In this document: positions 1-8,314 of the stretch, piece by piece
How positions within the stretch are numbered: the first letter of the stretch is position 1
Layout of the letters: every line of letters begins with the position of its first letter
Origin: an uncultured Collinsella sp.
GTDB taxonomy: Bacteria; Actinomycetota; Coriobacteriia; Coriobacteriales; Coriobacteriaceae
Direction: 5' to 3'
DNA length: 63,853 nt
Assembly (NCBI GenBank): GCA_938005465.1
Contig: CALLNU010000028.1
Coordinates: 1-63,853, forward strand
Made by a program: the position numbers and the translations under genes
The notes under the pieces: generated by a model
What the model saw: only the letters and a program-made list of their open reading frames with translations
What the model was told of the DNA's origin: nothing
The model's database searches: none

Positions 1-146
1 ATGGACATCATGTCCGCTTCCTGTTTTTCCGTCGGCTCAATGCCCATTTCGCGGACGAACGCGCCGTTCATTCTGCGCCACTGGGTCATGGAATCGAGCA
101 GTGTGCCGTCCATATCGAAAATGGCGGCCTTCATCGTTTCAAGCAT
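1..146 (-). CDS. HAD-family hydrolase, N-terminal fragment (cut by window edge)
   Basis: The reverse strand from 146 reads MLETMKAAIFDMDGTLLDSM and continues open to the window edge, so only about 48 residues are present. The DxDGT motif is HAD motif I, with the nucleophile Asp and the acid/base Asp two residues on, and the LLDSM that follows is typical of beta-phosphoglucomutase/phosphoglycolate phosphatase-like members. A Shine-Dalgarno GGAAAGG lies just upstream of the ATG. The gene is divergent from the PAP2 gene. The substrate cannot be told from this fragment, and the rest of the gene lies outside the window. Confidence 0.8.
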   Translation of the reverse strand, partial: MLETMKAAIFDMDGTLLDSMTQWRRMNGAFVREMGIEPTEKQEADMMS

Positions 147-241
147 ATTGATCCTTTCCGGGGCGCTTCCGCACAGGCGGCGCGCCCGATCCAATGGTTT
201 TATTATACCGATCTTCCCCCGTTCAGTCAAGGAGGCCGTTT

Positions 242-742
242 ATGACCCGCGAGCAATACATCCGCATGACCGAGGCCACGCGCCGCGCCGCCGACCGCCT
301 GCCGGGCAGGGCAAAGGCGCTCCGCGCGCCGACGCTGCTCTGCGCGGCGATTTACTGCGCATCACTTCTGTATCTGATGTTCACCGGCGACGGGCGCATC
401 GTCCGCGCGGTGCTCGTCCCCGCTGCCTGTTTCGCCGTGGTGACGGCGCTGCGCCCGCTGCTCGGCAAGCAGCGCCCCTACGATCGCTACGGCGCGCCGC
501 CCGTCGGCGCATACAGCCCCGGCAAGGGCAAAAGCATGCCCAGCCGCCACACTGCCAGCGCCGCCGCCATCGCCTGCGCCGTCGTCTACGTCTTTCCGCG
601 TCCGGCGGTCGTCGTCTGCATGGCGCTGCTCTGCGCGCTGATCGGCGGCCTGCGCGTGCTCTCCGGCCAGCACGATCTCAGCGACGTTCTGGCCGCGCTG
701 GCGCTGAGCCTCGCGCTCTCGCTGGCGGGGTATCTGCTCTGA
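242..742 (+). CDS. PAP2-family membrane phosphatase
   Basis: This is a 166-residue integral membrane phosphatase of the PAP2 (type 2 phosphatidic acid phosphatase) family, which removes phosphate from lipid or undecaprenyl pyrophosphates on the outer face of the membrane. The three signature motifs are visible: K-x6-RP as KQRPYDR with flanking residues, PSRHTAS, and the final R-x5-H-x3-D as RVLSGQHDLSD. Hydrophobic stretches flank them. The start at 242 is chosen because AGGAGG lies eight bases upstream; an earlier in-frame ATG at 194 has no such site. It is followed 52 bases later by the MATE gene on the same strand. The stop is TGA, which is rare in the rest of the window. The substrate is not defined. 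Confidence 0.85.
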   Translation: MTREQYIRMTEATRRAADRLPGRAKALRAPTLLCAAIYCASLLYLMFTGDGRIVRAVLVPAACFAVVTALRPLLGKQRPYDRYGAPPVGAYSPGKGKSMPSRHTASAAAIACAVVYVFPRPAVVVCMALLCALIGGLRVLSGQHDLSDVLAALALSLALSLAGYLL

Positions 743-794
743 TTTCAACCCGTCCATCTGTTAAAACATTACTGAAGCCAAGGAGAATTAAGCC

Positions 795-2162
795 ATGAAA
801 TCCATGACAGCCGAACAGCGCAACCACATGCTCCTCTGCGACCCGGTGAGCCGCGTCATCCCGAAGCTCGCCGTGCCGACGATCATCTCCATGCTCATCA
901 CCAACATTTACAACATGGCCGACACCTTCTTCGTCAGCCAGCTCGGCACCTCCGCCTCCGGCGCGGTGGGCGTCATCTTCTCCGCCATGGCGATCATTCA
1001 GGCCGTCTCCTTTATGATCGGCATGGGCGCGGGCACGCACGTCAGCCAGGCGCTCGGCGCGGGCAATCGCGAAAAGGCCGACGCCTACGCCTCCACGTCG
1101 TTCTTCACGGCGTTCATCGTGGGCGTCATTCTGGCGTTTTTCAGCCTGACGAACATCGACGCCGTCGTTCGCTTCCTCGGCTCGACGGAGACCATCGCCC
1201 CCTACGCCAAGGATTATGCCACCTACATCTTCTACGCCATGCCGTTTATGATGTGCTCGTTCGTGATGAACAACCTGCTGCGCTTTGAGGGGCTGACGAT
1301 GTACGGCATGGTCGGCATCACCGCGGGCGGTATTCTCAACATCGTGCTCGACCCCATCCTCATCTTCGCGCTGGATATGGGCACGGCGGGCGCGGCGCTG
1401 GCGACGGCGCTCTCGCAGGTCGTCAGCTTCTGCATCCTGCTGACGATGTGCAACACGAAGGCGGACGCGCTTTCCATCCGCTTTTCGCATTTCAAGCCCA
1501 GCCTTCGGATCTACGGCGGCATCTGCTACAACGGTATTCCCTCCCTCGGCCGTCAGGGCATCGCGAGCATTTCGAACATCCTGCTCAATAACGCGGCGGG
1601 GATTTACGGCGACGCGGCGATTGCCGCCATGTCCATCGTCTGCCGCTACGCAATGTTCATCAATTCCTCCGTCATCGGCTTCGGTCAGGGCTTCCAGCCG
1701 GTCTGCGGCTTCTCCTACGGCGCGGGCAAGTTCGGGCGCGTGCGCGAGGCTTTCTGGTTCTGCGTGAAGGTCGTGACCGTCATTCTGATCGTGCTGTGCG
1801 TCATCTCCCTGCCGTTCTCCGGCCAGATCATCGCCCTGTTCCGCCGCGACGATCCGCAGGTCATCGAAATCGGCACCTTCGCCCTGCGCCTCCAGCTTCT
1901 GACCCTGCCGCTCTGGGGCTATATCACCATGTGCAACATGTTCACGCAGGCCATCGGCTACGGCGTGCGCTCCACGATCATCTCCACCGCGCGTCAGGGC
2001 ATCTTCCTCATCCCGGCGCTGCTGATCTTCCCGCACATCTTCGGTCTGCTCGGCATCCAGATCAGCCAGCCCGTCGCGGATATCTGCACGCTGGCGCTGT
2101 GCATCGCCATGATGAGCGGGATTCTGCGCCAGCTCAAAGCGCGCGAAGCGAACGCGGGCTGA
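795..2162 (+). CDS. MATE-family multidrug efflux transporter
   Basis: A 455-residue polytopic membrane protein of the MATE family, which exports cationic drugs or metabolites in exchange for Na+ or H+. The N-terminal segment has the typical pattern of a short cytosolic leader, the helix VIPKLAVPTIISMLITNIYN, then ADTFFVSQLGT, and the second half repeats the fold from about residue 240. Length matches the family. AAGGAGAA precedes the ATG at 795. It probably shares a transcript with the PAP2 gene and ends before the strong hairpin at 2336-2374. The TGA stop and the spacer that follows differ from the Collinsella-like genes downstream. The substrate is unknown. Confidence 0.9.
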   Translation: MKSMTAEQRNHMLLCDPVSRVIPKLAVPTIISMLITNIYNMADTFFVSQLGTSASGAVGVIFSAMAIIQAVSFMIGMGAGTHVSQALGAGNREKADAYASTSFFTAFIVGVILAFFSLTNIDAVVRFLGSTETIAPYAKDYATYIFYAMPFMMCSFVMNNLLRFEGLTMYGMVGITAGGILNIVLDPILIFALDMGTAGAALATALSQVVSFCILLTMCNTKADALSIRFSHFKPSLRIYGGICYNGIPSLGRQGIASISNILLNNAAGIYGDAAIAAMSIVCRYAMFINSSVIGFGQGFQPVCGFSYGAGKFGRVREAFWFCVKVVTVILIVLCVISLPFSGQIIALFRRDDPQVIEIGTFALRLQLLTLPLWGYITMCNMFTQAIGYGVRSTIISTARQGIFLIPALLIFPHIFGLLGIQISQPVADICTLALCIAMMSGILRQLKAREANAG

Positions 2163-2193
2163 GCCCGATCCTTTATCAAAGCAAATGAAACGC

Positions 2194-2282
2194 GGGCGCG
2201 CAATGCGCGCCCCTACGGGTACGGTGGCACAATGCGCCGTTGTTGTTTCCGCAACGTTGTAGGGGCGCGCATCGCGCGCCCG
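2194..2282. repeat. GC-rich inverted repeat
   Basis: The arm GGGCGCGCAATGCGCGCC near 2194 is matched by an inverted copy ending near 2282, each bordered by CCCTACG or its complement. This looks like a dispersed intergenic palindrome of the type I remember from Clostridia-like gut genomes. No second copy occurs in the window, where other palindrome families dominate. Confidence 0.6.
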
Positions 2283-2335
2283 TTATCGGAATTTGTGCGA
2301 AATCCCGGATTTTCTCATTTACTGCATCCAAAAAC

Positions 2336-2380
2336 GCTCCCCGCGTTTCCTCCATTTCCGAGGACGCGGGGAGCATTTTT
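2336..2380. terminator. Bidirectional terminator between MATE and M42 genes
   Basis: GCTCCCCGCG at 2336-2345 pairs with CGCGGGGAGC at 2365-2374. A T-run follows on the plus strand and an A-run precedes the stem, so the hairpin can stop transcripts from the convergent MATE and M42 genes. Confidence 0.8.
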
Positions 2381-2424
2381 ATTTTTCTTCGAGCAAAAAC
2401 CCCATCAGGGGCGTGCGTTACGCC

Positions 2425-3465
2425 TTACCCCACATACCCGATCAGCGTCTTGAGCGTGGCCAGCGCGCCTTCCACATGGCTGCGCTCATAGCCGTGGGAG
2501 GCATACACACCCGAACCGATCAGGCCGTGGCGGATATCGTAGCCCGCGCGGAGGGTCGCCTCCACGTCGCTGCCATAGCGCGGATAGACGTCCACCGCGT
2601 AGGGCGCGCCCATCTTCTCCGCCGCCGCAATCAGCCCGCGCACCACGTCGTAATGATACGGGCCGCCGCTGTCCTTCGCGCAGATGGAAACCATGCGCTC
2701 GTCGCAGGTCAGCCCCTCGCCGACGCAGCCCATGTCCACGCTGATCATCTCGCGCGTGTCGGCCGGCACGAAAGCGCCGCCGTGGCCGACCTCCTCGTAC
2801 ACGGTGAAGAGCAGCGACACCTTGCGCGAAAGCGACACCTCGCCGTCAGCAACGGCGCGGGCCAGACCCAGCAGAATCGACGCCGACAGCTTGTCATCCA
2901 GGAAGCGGCTCTTAATGTAGCCGCTCTCCGTCACCGTGGTACGCGGATCCATAGCGATGATGTCGCCCGTCTGAATGCCCAGCTCGAGCACATCGTCCTT
3001 GTTGTCGACATTCTCGTCGAGCAGGATTTCCATGTTCTTCTCGATGGTCTTGACCGGCTCATCGGCCACATGCGCCGAAGGCTCGGTGTTGAGGACCACA
3101 CCCGTGTAGACATTGCCGTCGCGCGTATAAACGGTGCAGTTCTCGCCATCGGCCGTAGACCACTGATGCCCACCGAGCGTCGTGGGGCGCAGGCGGCCAT
3201 TATCCTTAATGGAACGCACCATGGCGCCCAGGGTATCGACATGGCTCGCCAACACGAGCGGCTCACCCTCACCACCAAGCCCAACGAGCACATTGCCCTT
3301 ATTGGAGCGCTCGGGCCCAAAGCCCATATCGCGCAACGTCTCCATCAGATAATCAGTCGCCGCACGGGTATAGCCTGTAGGCGAAGCGATAGAAGCCAGC
3401 GTCTTAAGCTGTCCTACGATATAGGAGAGCGTCTCCTCTAGAGAAGCATCAGTATTAGAAGTCAT
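2425..3465 (-). CDS. M42-family metallo-aminopeptidase
   Basis: A 346-residue cytosolic co-catalytic metallopeptidase of the M42 (glutamyl aminopeptidase/PepA-endoglucanase M) family, which trims N-terminal residues from peptides. Metal-ligand segments are visible: SHVDTLG (His and catalytic Asp), the bridging Asp in RFLDDK, the Glu pair in YEEVGHG, Asp in SVDMG, and a C-terminal His in YASHGYER. Length fits the family. The second of two close ATGs (3465) is chosen because GGAAGGA lies five bases upstream of it, while the ATG at 3471 overlaps that site. It is a single gene, convergent with the MATE gene. It stops with TAA. The peptide specificity is unknown. Confidence 0.9.
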   Translation of the reverse strand: MTSNTDASLEETLSYIVGQLKTLASIASPTGYTRAATDYLMETLRDMGFGPERSNKGNVLVGLGGEGEPLVLASHVDTLGAMVRSIKDNGRLRPTTLGGHQWSTADGENCTVYTRDGNVYTGVVLNTEPSAHVADEPVKTIEKNMEILLDENVDNKDDVLELGIQTGDIIAMDPRTTVTESGYIKSRFLDDKLSASILLGLARAVADGEVSLSRKVSLLFTVYEEVGHGGAFVPADTREMISVDMGCVGEGLTCDERMVSICAKDSGGPYHYDVVRGLIAAAEKMGAPYAVDVYPRYGSDVEATLRAGYDIRHGLIGSGVYASHGYERSHVEGALATLKTLIGYVG

Positions 3466-3506
3466 ATGCATCCTTCCAAGTAAAACTAAGGCCGAGTCCC
3501 GATTTT

Positions 3507-3586
3507 AACCGTTCTGCACGTGCAATGCCCCAGGAGCCGAGCCGACTCCAGACGTCCCCGCACCGATTTTGTGCACGTGCACGGTT
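3507..3586. repeat. Palindrome built on TGCACGTGCA
   Basis: AACCGT..TGCACGTGCA near 3507 is mirrored by TGCACGTGCACGGTT ending at 3586, forming a loose inverted repeat with a GC-rich middle. It lies upstream of the M42 gene. No protein-coding signal is seen between 3466 and 4069, which holds this palindrome, the 234-bp element and the fucO terminator. Confidence 0.45.
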
Positions 3587-3675
3587 TACAATCCCAATCT
3601 TGCATAAATCCTATCGGTATCTGCATAGAAATGAGGCATCTTTTTGCTTCGTCTCAGGGTGCCCCACCTTGGGCC

Positions 3676-3909
3676 GTGCAAAAAACGGAGTATTCAACAC
3701 CGTGGGCCCCAACAGCCCCATCGCGAACGACAAAACGACGCGGTTACAGCAGTGTTGCAGGTCGTCGCAAAGCAAAAACTCAGTAACAACCCCCTCCGCT
3801 CATCGATAGCCCGCCCACAATGGCTGTCGATGGGCGCCTGCGGGCCACTACGGGCCATTCAAAACGTTATGCATTTTTAAGAGCTTGCTGAATACTCCCA
3901 AAAATGCAC
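3676..3909. repeat. Copy A of a 234-bp element with inverted ends
   Basis: The left end is GTGCAAAAAACGGAGTATTC (3676-3695) and the right end is GAATACTCCCAAAAATGCAC (3890-3909), imperfect inverted copies of each other. A second element with the same ends and nearly the same length lies at 22758-22990. The 30 bases left of both copies are also alike (CCCCA-CTTGGGCC against CCCCATCCTGGCCC), but the interiors have diverged. No transposase is encoded. It could be a small non-autonomous element or a paired regulatory site. Confidence 0.55.
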
Positions 3910-3984
3910 GCTGGGAAGTGCACCACCTATCCGCAGCGGGCAGTATGCCTTGGTTTTGCCCGTCTCGGGGCATCGACGCAGCAC

Positions 3985-4016
3985 AAAAAGCCCCGCCGTG
4001 CGTAGCACGGCGGGGC
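3985..4016 (-). terminator. Terminator of fucO
   Basis: GCCCCGCCGTGC and GCACGGCGGGGC form a 12-bp perfect stem with a three-base loop. On the minus strand the stem is followed by a T-run, placing a strong intrinsic terminator 54 bases after the fucO stop. Confidence 0.9.
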
Positions 4017-4069
4017 CAGCGGCAAGTCAAAAGTCCATACGCCTACAGGCGAAAGAACACCAAACTAGG

Positions 4070-5236
4070 CTAGGCAGCCGGGCAGATCTTCTTGAAGAGC
4101 TCGATGACGTCGTCGAGCGTCGCCTCGCGCGGGTTGCCCGGGAAGCAGGCGTCGGCCATGGCGTCCTTGGCCAGGACCTCGATCTCGTCAGCCTTCATGG
4201 CCTCGCAGACGTGCGGGATGTTCACGTCGGCAGAAAGCTGCTTGACGGCGGCGATGGCAGCATCGGCGGCCTCGTCAGTGCTCATGCCCGTGGTGTCAAC
4301 GCCCATGGCGACGGCAACCTTGGCCAGGCGCTCGGCGCAAACCGGCTTGTTGAACTCCATGGCAATCGGCAGCAGCATAGCGCAGGCGACGCCGTGCGGG
4401 GTGTCGTAGTGAGCGGACAGGGTGTGAGCCATGGCGTGGTCGATGCCCAGACCGACATTGGAGAAGCCCATGCCGGCGACATACTGGCCAAGAGCCATGC
4501 CCTCGCGGCCGGAGCCGGGCTGACCGGACTTGGCCTCGGCGACGGAGTCGCGCAGGTTCTCGCTGATCAGCTTAATGGCCTCAAAGTGGAACATGTCGGA
4601 GAGCTCCCAGGCGCCCTTGGTGGTGTAGCCCTCGATGGCGTGGGTCAGAGCGTCCATGCCGGTGGAAGCAGTCAGGCCGGCGGGCATGGAAGCCATCATG
4701 TCGGGGTCGACGACGGCGACCTCGGGGGCGTCGTTGGTGTCGACGCACACGAACTTGCGGACCTTCTCGGGGTCGGTGATGACGTAGTTGATGGTCACCT
4801 CAGCGGCAGTACCGGCGGTCGTCGGCACGGCGATGGTGAACACGGCGTGGTTCTTAGTGGGAGCAACGCCCTCGAGGCTGCGGACATCGGCGAACTCGGG
4901 GTTGTTGATGATAATGCCGATAGCCTTAGCGGTGTCCATAGAGGAGCCACCACCGATGGTCACGATAGCGTCAGCCTCGGCGGCCTTAAAGGCCTCGACG
5001 CCGTCCTTGACGTTCTGGATGGTGGGGTTGGGCTTGATCTCGGAGTAGAGGCTCCAAGCGATGCCGGCGGCGTCGAGCTCGTCGGTCACCTTGGCGGTAA
5101 CGCCAAACTTGACCAGATCGGGGTCGGAGCAGACGAAGATCTTCTTGTAGCCGCGACGCTGGAGCTCGCCGGGGATCTCCTTGATGGCGCCGGAACCATG
5201 ATAAGAGATGGTATTGAGAACGAAACGATTAGCCAT
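4070..5236 (-). CDS. fucO: Lactaldehyde reductase (iron-containing alcohol dehydrogenase)
   Basis: A 388-residue group III iron-dependent alcohol dehydrogenase, most like E. coli FucO, which interconverts L-lactaldehyde and 1,2-propanediol with NAD(H) during fucose or rhamnose fermentation. The match runs from the first residues (MANRFVLN) and includes the NAD-binding GGGSSMDTAKA, PTTAGTAAEVTINYVITD, and the metal ligands Asp and His in MDALTHAIEG, then His in GLGIDHAMAH and DTPHG. The start at 5236 has GGGAGG seven bases upstream. No other fucose genes are nearby, so it is a single gene with its own terminator. A LacI-type palindrome lies about 100 bases upstream. It stops with TAG. Confidence 0.92.
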   Translation of the reverse strand: MANRFVLNTISYHGSGAIKEIPGELQRRGYKKIFVCSDPDLVKFGVTAKVTDELDAAGIAWSLYSEIKPNPTIQNVKDGVEAFKAAEADAIVTIGGGSSMDTAKAIGIIINNPEFADVRSLEGVAPTKNHAVFTIAVPTTAGTAAEVTINYVITDPEKVRKFVCVDTNDAPEVAVVDPDMMASMPAGLTASTGMDALTHAIEGYTTKGAWELSDMFHFEAIKLISENLRDSVAEAKSGQPGSGREGMALGQYVAGMGFSNVGLGIDHAMAHTLSAHYDTPHGVACAMLLPIAMEFNKPVCAERLAKVAVAMGVDTTGMSTDEAADAAIAAVKQLSADVNIPHVCEAMKADEIEVLAKDAMADACFPGNPREATLDDVIELFKKICPAA

Positions 5237-5335
5237 TGATAGCCTCCCATCGTGTGCGGGGCACCCATTACGCCCCACGCTATGAGTCCCATCCTAACGC
5301 TTTTGAAACGAAAAACACGTGAGAACGTCAAATTA

Positions 5336-5351
5336 GTTAAAGCGTTTCAAC
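5336..5351. promoter_or_regulatory. LacI/GalR-type operator-like palindrome upstream of fucO
   Basis: GTTAAAGCGTTTCAAC is a near-symmetric 16-mer with a central CG, the usual form of LacI-family operators. A related half-site, CGCTTTTGAAACG, lies nearer the gene at 5298-5310. The inference that a sugar-responsive repressor controls fucO is untested. Confidence 0.4.
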
Positions 5352-5470
5352 ATGATAACGGAGTCCTAGACCTTCCCTCCCGACAGCAGCGAAGGCTAGA
5401 TTATAGAAGCAATCGCCCAAAGGATACGACCACTCAGTCTATAAATTGTTTCTGTTTTAGCAATATATGT

Positions 5471-5538
5471 TTGACAATACGTTTATAAATGGTTACCTTA
5501 TAGTAAACATCTTAGTTCACTAAAATAACATTAGTGAA
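5471..5538 (+). promoter_or_regulatory. Promoter and TTCACTAA palindrome of the peptide operon
   Basis: TTGACA at 5471-5476 is a perfect -35 element, with TACCTT 17 bases later (5494-5499) and an alternative TATAGT at 5499-5504. Downstream, TTCACTAA (5516-5523) and TTAGTGAA (5531-5538) form a perfect 8-bp inverted repeat with a 7-base gap, in the right place for a repressor site. The spacer is strongly AT-rich compared with the DNA on its left. Confidence 0.6.
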
Positions 5539-5556
5539 ATGAAAGAGGCGGTAGAG

Positions 5557-6984
5557 ATGTTAGTTCTACCCATAAAGACCCTCTTGGGCCACTACATTTA
5601 TGATGCCAATCGAAACGAGATACTTGCAGTAAGCAAAGATCTCTTCAATTACATCTCAGAAGTCCAAGCAGGCGAAGTTTGCCCCGACTCCTATAAATCA
5701 GACCAAGAATTCCAGTTACTACAATCATGTGGCTACTGCTGCGATTCGCCATTGCAGGATGTCGCTTATCCATCAATTGACCTTTTGAAAGTTAAGCTGG
5801 AAAGAAATTTACGGATGATAACCCTTCAGCTGACTCAATCTTGCAACTTCCGATGTGATTACTGTATCTATTCCGAAAACTCCTTATACAACAGAACCCA
5901 CAGTCATAACTCTATGTCTGTTTCGACGGCCAAACATGCAATCGAATTCTTTAAGATGCACTCGATTGACAACCCAAACCCGGTCGTAGCATTTTATGGA
6001 GGAGAACCTCTCCTTCGATTTAGTGAAATTAAGCTAATTACTCAATATGCAGAACAGGTATTTGAAGGAAAACACATCTCATTTCGAATTACAACCAATT
6101 GCTCTCTTTTATCTGAAGATATGGTTAAATTCTTCTTCGATTCTGGGCATGAATTCTATTTGCTAATCAGTCTTGACGGGCCGCAGCAAATCCATGATAA
6201 GTCTAGGCATTACGCTAATGGTGAGTCCTCATACCAAGCAGTTATAGACAATGTTCATATGATCTTAGACAACCATCCTGAACGCAACAAATATATTCAT
6301 TTTAATGCCGTAGTCGACACGAACAACATCTATAAAATAGTCTCTTCCTTTATAAATGATAAGGATATCGAGGCTTGCGATGTTCAATTCAACTACTTGG
6401 AACGCAACGGACGTATCGCCCCCTACAATGACAAGTTCTCAAGTCAACTGAATTACGCCTTATTTAAAGCAAGAATTATGGACGAGCGAAAGATCGAAAA
6501 AGGAAGCCGCAGCGATAGGCTCGCTTCATATACGCTTGCAAGCATCAACCAAAACAATAAGCGATTTGCACCTTCGAACATCCCAACAAAAGCTATACCC
6601 GGTGGTCCATGCGAGCCAGGACTTACGCGTCTATTTGTGACAACAGAAGGAGCGCTTCTTCCTTGCGAAAGGGTCAGCGAAACAACCAAGGACATGTATA
6701 TCGGTACATTGGATTCAGGATTTGATTTAGGTCAAATTGAAAAGATGATCAATGTTTCAAAGCTGACCAGCGATTCATGTAAAAGATGTTGGGCATTTCA
6801 GCTGTGCACTCAATGCATTAAAAGCGCAGATTGCAAAGGAGTAATTAGCCCTGATTACAAACGAACAGCATGCGACAACTCAAAACGAATTGCCTTTGAT
6901 CGACTTAATCAGAAAATACTTCGCTTTGAGCTTCATAGACACGAAGTGTCCATTACAACGGCTCTTAAAAGGAACAAGCGATAA
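5557..6984 (+). CDS. Radical SAM/SPASM Cys-rich peptide maturase (CcpM-like)
   Basis: A 475-residue radical SAM enzyme. The CxxxCxxC cluster is CNFRCDYC near residues 96-103, followed by AFYGGEPLLRF, typical of SPASM peptide maturases. The C-terminal 110 residues are a Cys-rich SPASM/twitch region (GGPCEPG, LPCER, CKRCWAFQLCTQC, ACDNSK) holding auxiliary clusters. The N-terminal 80 residues look like the leader-recognising part seen in such maturases. The enzymes install thioether or similar cross-links in ribosomal peptides. I recall the family as TIGR04068 (CcpM). The start at 5557 has AAAGAGG eight bases upstream; the ATG at 5539 sits inside the palindrome. First gene of an AT-rich five-gene operon. 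Confidence 0.85.
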   Translation: MLVLPIKTLLGHYIYDANRNEILAVSKDLFNYISEVQAGEVCPDSYKSDQEFQLLQSCGYCCDSPLQDVAYPSIDLLKVKLERNLRMITLQLTQSCNFRCDYCIYSENSLYNRTHSHNSMSVSTAKHAIEFFKMHSIDNPNPVVAFYGGEPLLRFSEIKLITQYAEQVFEGKHISFRITTNCSLLSEDMVKFFFDSGHEFYLLISLDGPQQIHDKSRHYANGESSYQAVIDNVHMILDNHPERNKYIHFNAVVDTNNIYKIVSSFINDKDIEACDVQFNYLERNGRIAPYNDKFSSQLNYALFKARIMDERKIEKGSRSDRLASYTLASINQNNKRFAPSNIPTKAIPGGPCEPGLTRLFVTTEGALLPCERVSETTKDMYIGTLDSGFDLGQIEKMINVSKLTSDSCKRCWAFQLCTQCIKSADCKGVISPDYKRTACDNSKRIAFDRLNQKILRFELHRHEVSITTALKRNKR

Positions 6985-6989
6985 TAATC

Positions 6990-8003
6990 ATGAAGACAAT
7001 TGGACTTATATCTTTCACGAGAGCTGACTATCCTCTTCTAATTGGATTGCTAGGAGTTGGCTACAATATTCGGGTATCAACACCATGCGGCATTCTACCG
7101 GACGGCGTAGATGTTGCCAACCTTGTTAATTGCAAAGAAATTGGCATAAGAAATCGAATTAACTATGTAACGACAATCGATGAATCAGACCTGGTTGTCG
7201 TTTTATCGACGAAAGAAAGCGCCACAGGACTCATAGAATTTAGTAAACACGCTGAAACCTATGCACATTCTGTAAATAAGAAGGTTGTCAGTCAACTCGC
7301 CACTGAACAAATTGAGTCTAGCAAAAGCGACATGCAGGAATTAGCCCTGATACCAAAAATTGTTGTCGGGAATCTATATACACCCGCCGATTCAACAATT
7401 ACGTTTAGTAGCATCGTTAGCGAGATGAGAAAGCACCATCCCAATCTATGCGCTTTGAGCTTCAATCCTTTAAATGAAATCTGGGGCTGCAACACCCTTA
7501 GTTTTGATGGTGGCCAATCTGCCGTCATCAAAATGAATGAGCAGATCAACCTCATCATTGAGAATGATAAATCCGACCTAGCTCTATTAGAAACGCCCAA
7601 TGTGCTTATGAAATACGACGACCACATTTACGGAGATTACGGATTAGGATCGATTGCTGCATGTCGAGCTTTCTGCCCTGACTTGGCCATTATCAATATC
7701 CCATACACGATAGCCGACTACGACATAATGCTTGGACTCATGCCCATAATTGAAACGCTAACGCAAGCAGAGAAAGTTCAATTTGAAATTACAAACGAAG
7801 TACTTGACGCCACTGAAGGGTTGGAGACGCATAGGTTTCAAATAAGCTATTCATCTAGCGATAAAGCAATTCAAGCAGCAAGAGAACTTCGACTAAGAGG
7901 AATGCCCTGTTTCTCAGCCAGCTTAGATCCAGAAGAATCATTACTATGCTGCAAAACAATCGAGAACGAGTTGTTTGATTTCGATATTGGGGTGCTGAAA
8001 TGA
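6990..8003 (+). CDS. Peptide maturation system companion protein (TIGR04066-like)
   Basis: A 337-residue protein without membrane segments or a recognisable catalytic motif. It matches my memory of TIGR04066, a family of unknown biochemical role found beside CcpM-type maturases in Clostridia. It begins with MKTIGLISFTRADYPLL and has a Rossmann-like alternation of strands and helices. The start is five bases after the maturase stop, and the gene overlaps the next one by four bases (ATGA), so it is almost certainly translationally coupled. Its stop is TGA, one of only three in the window beyond 2.4 kb, which fits a recently acquired gene. A role in leader handling or cofactor supply is only a guess. 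Confidence 0.7.
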   Translation: MKTIGLISFTRADYPLLIGLLGVGYNIRVSTPCGILPDGVDVANLVNCKEIGIRNRINYVTTIDESDLVVVLSTKESATGLIEFSKHAETYAHSVNKKVVSQLATEQIESSKSDMQELALIPKIVVGNLYTPADSTITFSSIVSEMRKHHPNLCALSFNPLNEIWGCNTLSFDGGQSAVIKMNEQINLIIENDKSDLALLETPNVLMKYDDHIYGDYGLGSIAACRAFCPDLAIINIPYTIADYDIMLGLMPIIETLTQAEKVQFEITNEVLDATEGLETHRFQISYSSSDKAIQAARELRLRGMPCFSASLDPEESLLCCKTIENELFDFDIGVLK

Positions 8004-8314
8004 CAGCATATCGTAAAGATGAAACCATCTACGCAGAAATCGAAAAAGCGATAAGCAATATTAGAGATTTGGATTTGACTCAATTTGACCAAAATCTAAG
8101 AAATCAGCAATTGACCGACCCGCCATTCAACTTGTCCTCATCAGATTTAGTTCGACTGCTTATTTATCTTGAAAGCAGGTTTTCTGTTTACGTTGAGTAC
8201 TCGTCGATTGAAAACCTAGGGTTCAACAGTGTTGAGGAGGTGAAGAAGGTAATAGAACAGTCAGAAACAATCGAACAATGGGAGGCAGATCATGAGAAGT
8301 ATTCGTCCATTTAA
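8000..8314 (+). CDS. Acyl-carrier-related protein of the peptide system
   Basis: A 104-residue small protein with an acyl-carrier-like second half: SDLVRLLIYLESRFSVYV, then NLGFNSVEEVKKVIEQ. In ordinary carriers the equivalent segment is LGxDSLxxVEL with the serine carrying phosphopantetheine. Here the Ser is kept but the preceding Asp is Asn, so modification is possible but not assured. I recall such proteins as TIGR04069, the acyl-carrier-related partner of CcpM systems. It overlaps the upstream gene by four bases and the precursor gene by 23 bases. It may bind the precursor or a tailoring group; no synthetase is encoded nearby. Confidence 0.7.
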   Translation: MTAYRKDETIYAEIEKAISNIRDLDLTQFDQNLRNQQLTDPPFNLSSSDLVRLLIYLESRFSVYVEYSSIENLGFNSVEEVKKVIEQSETIEQWEADHEKYSSI

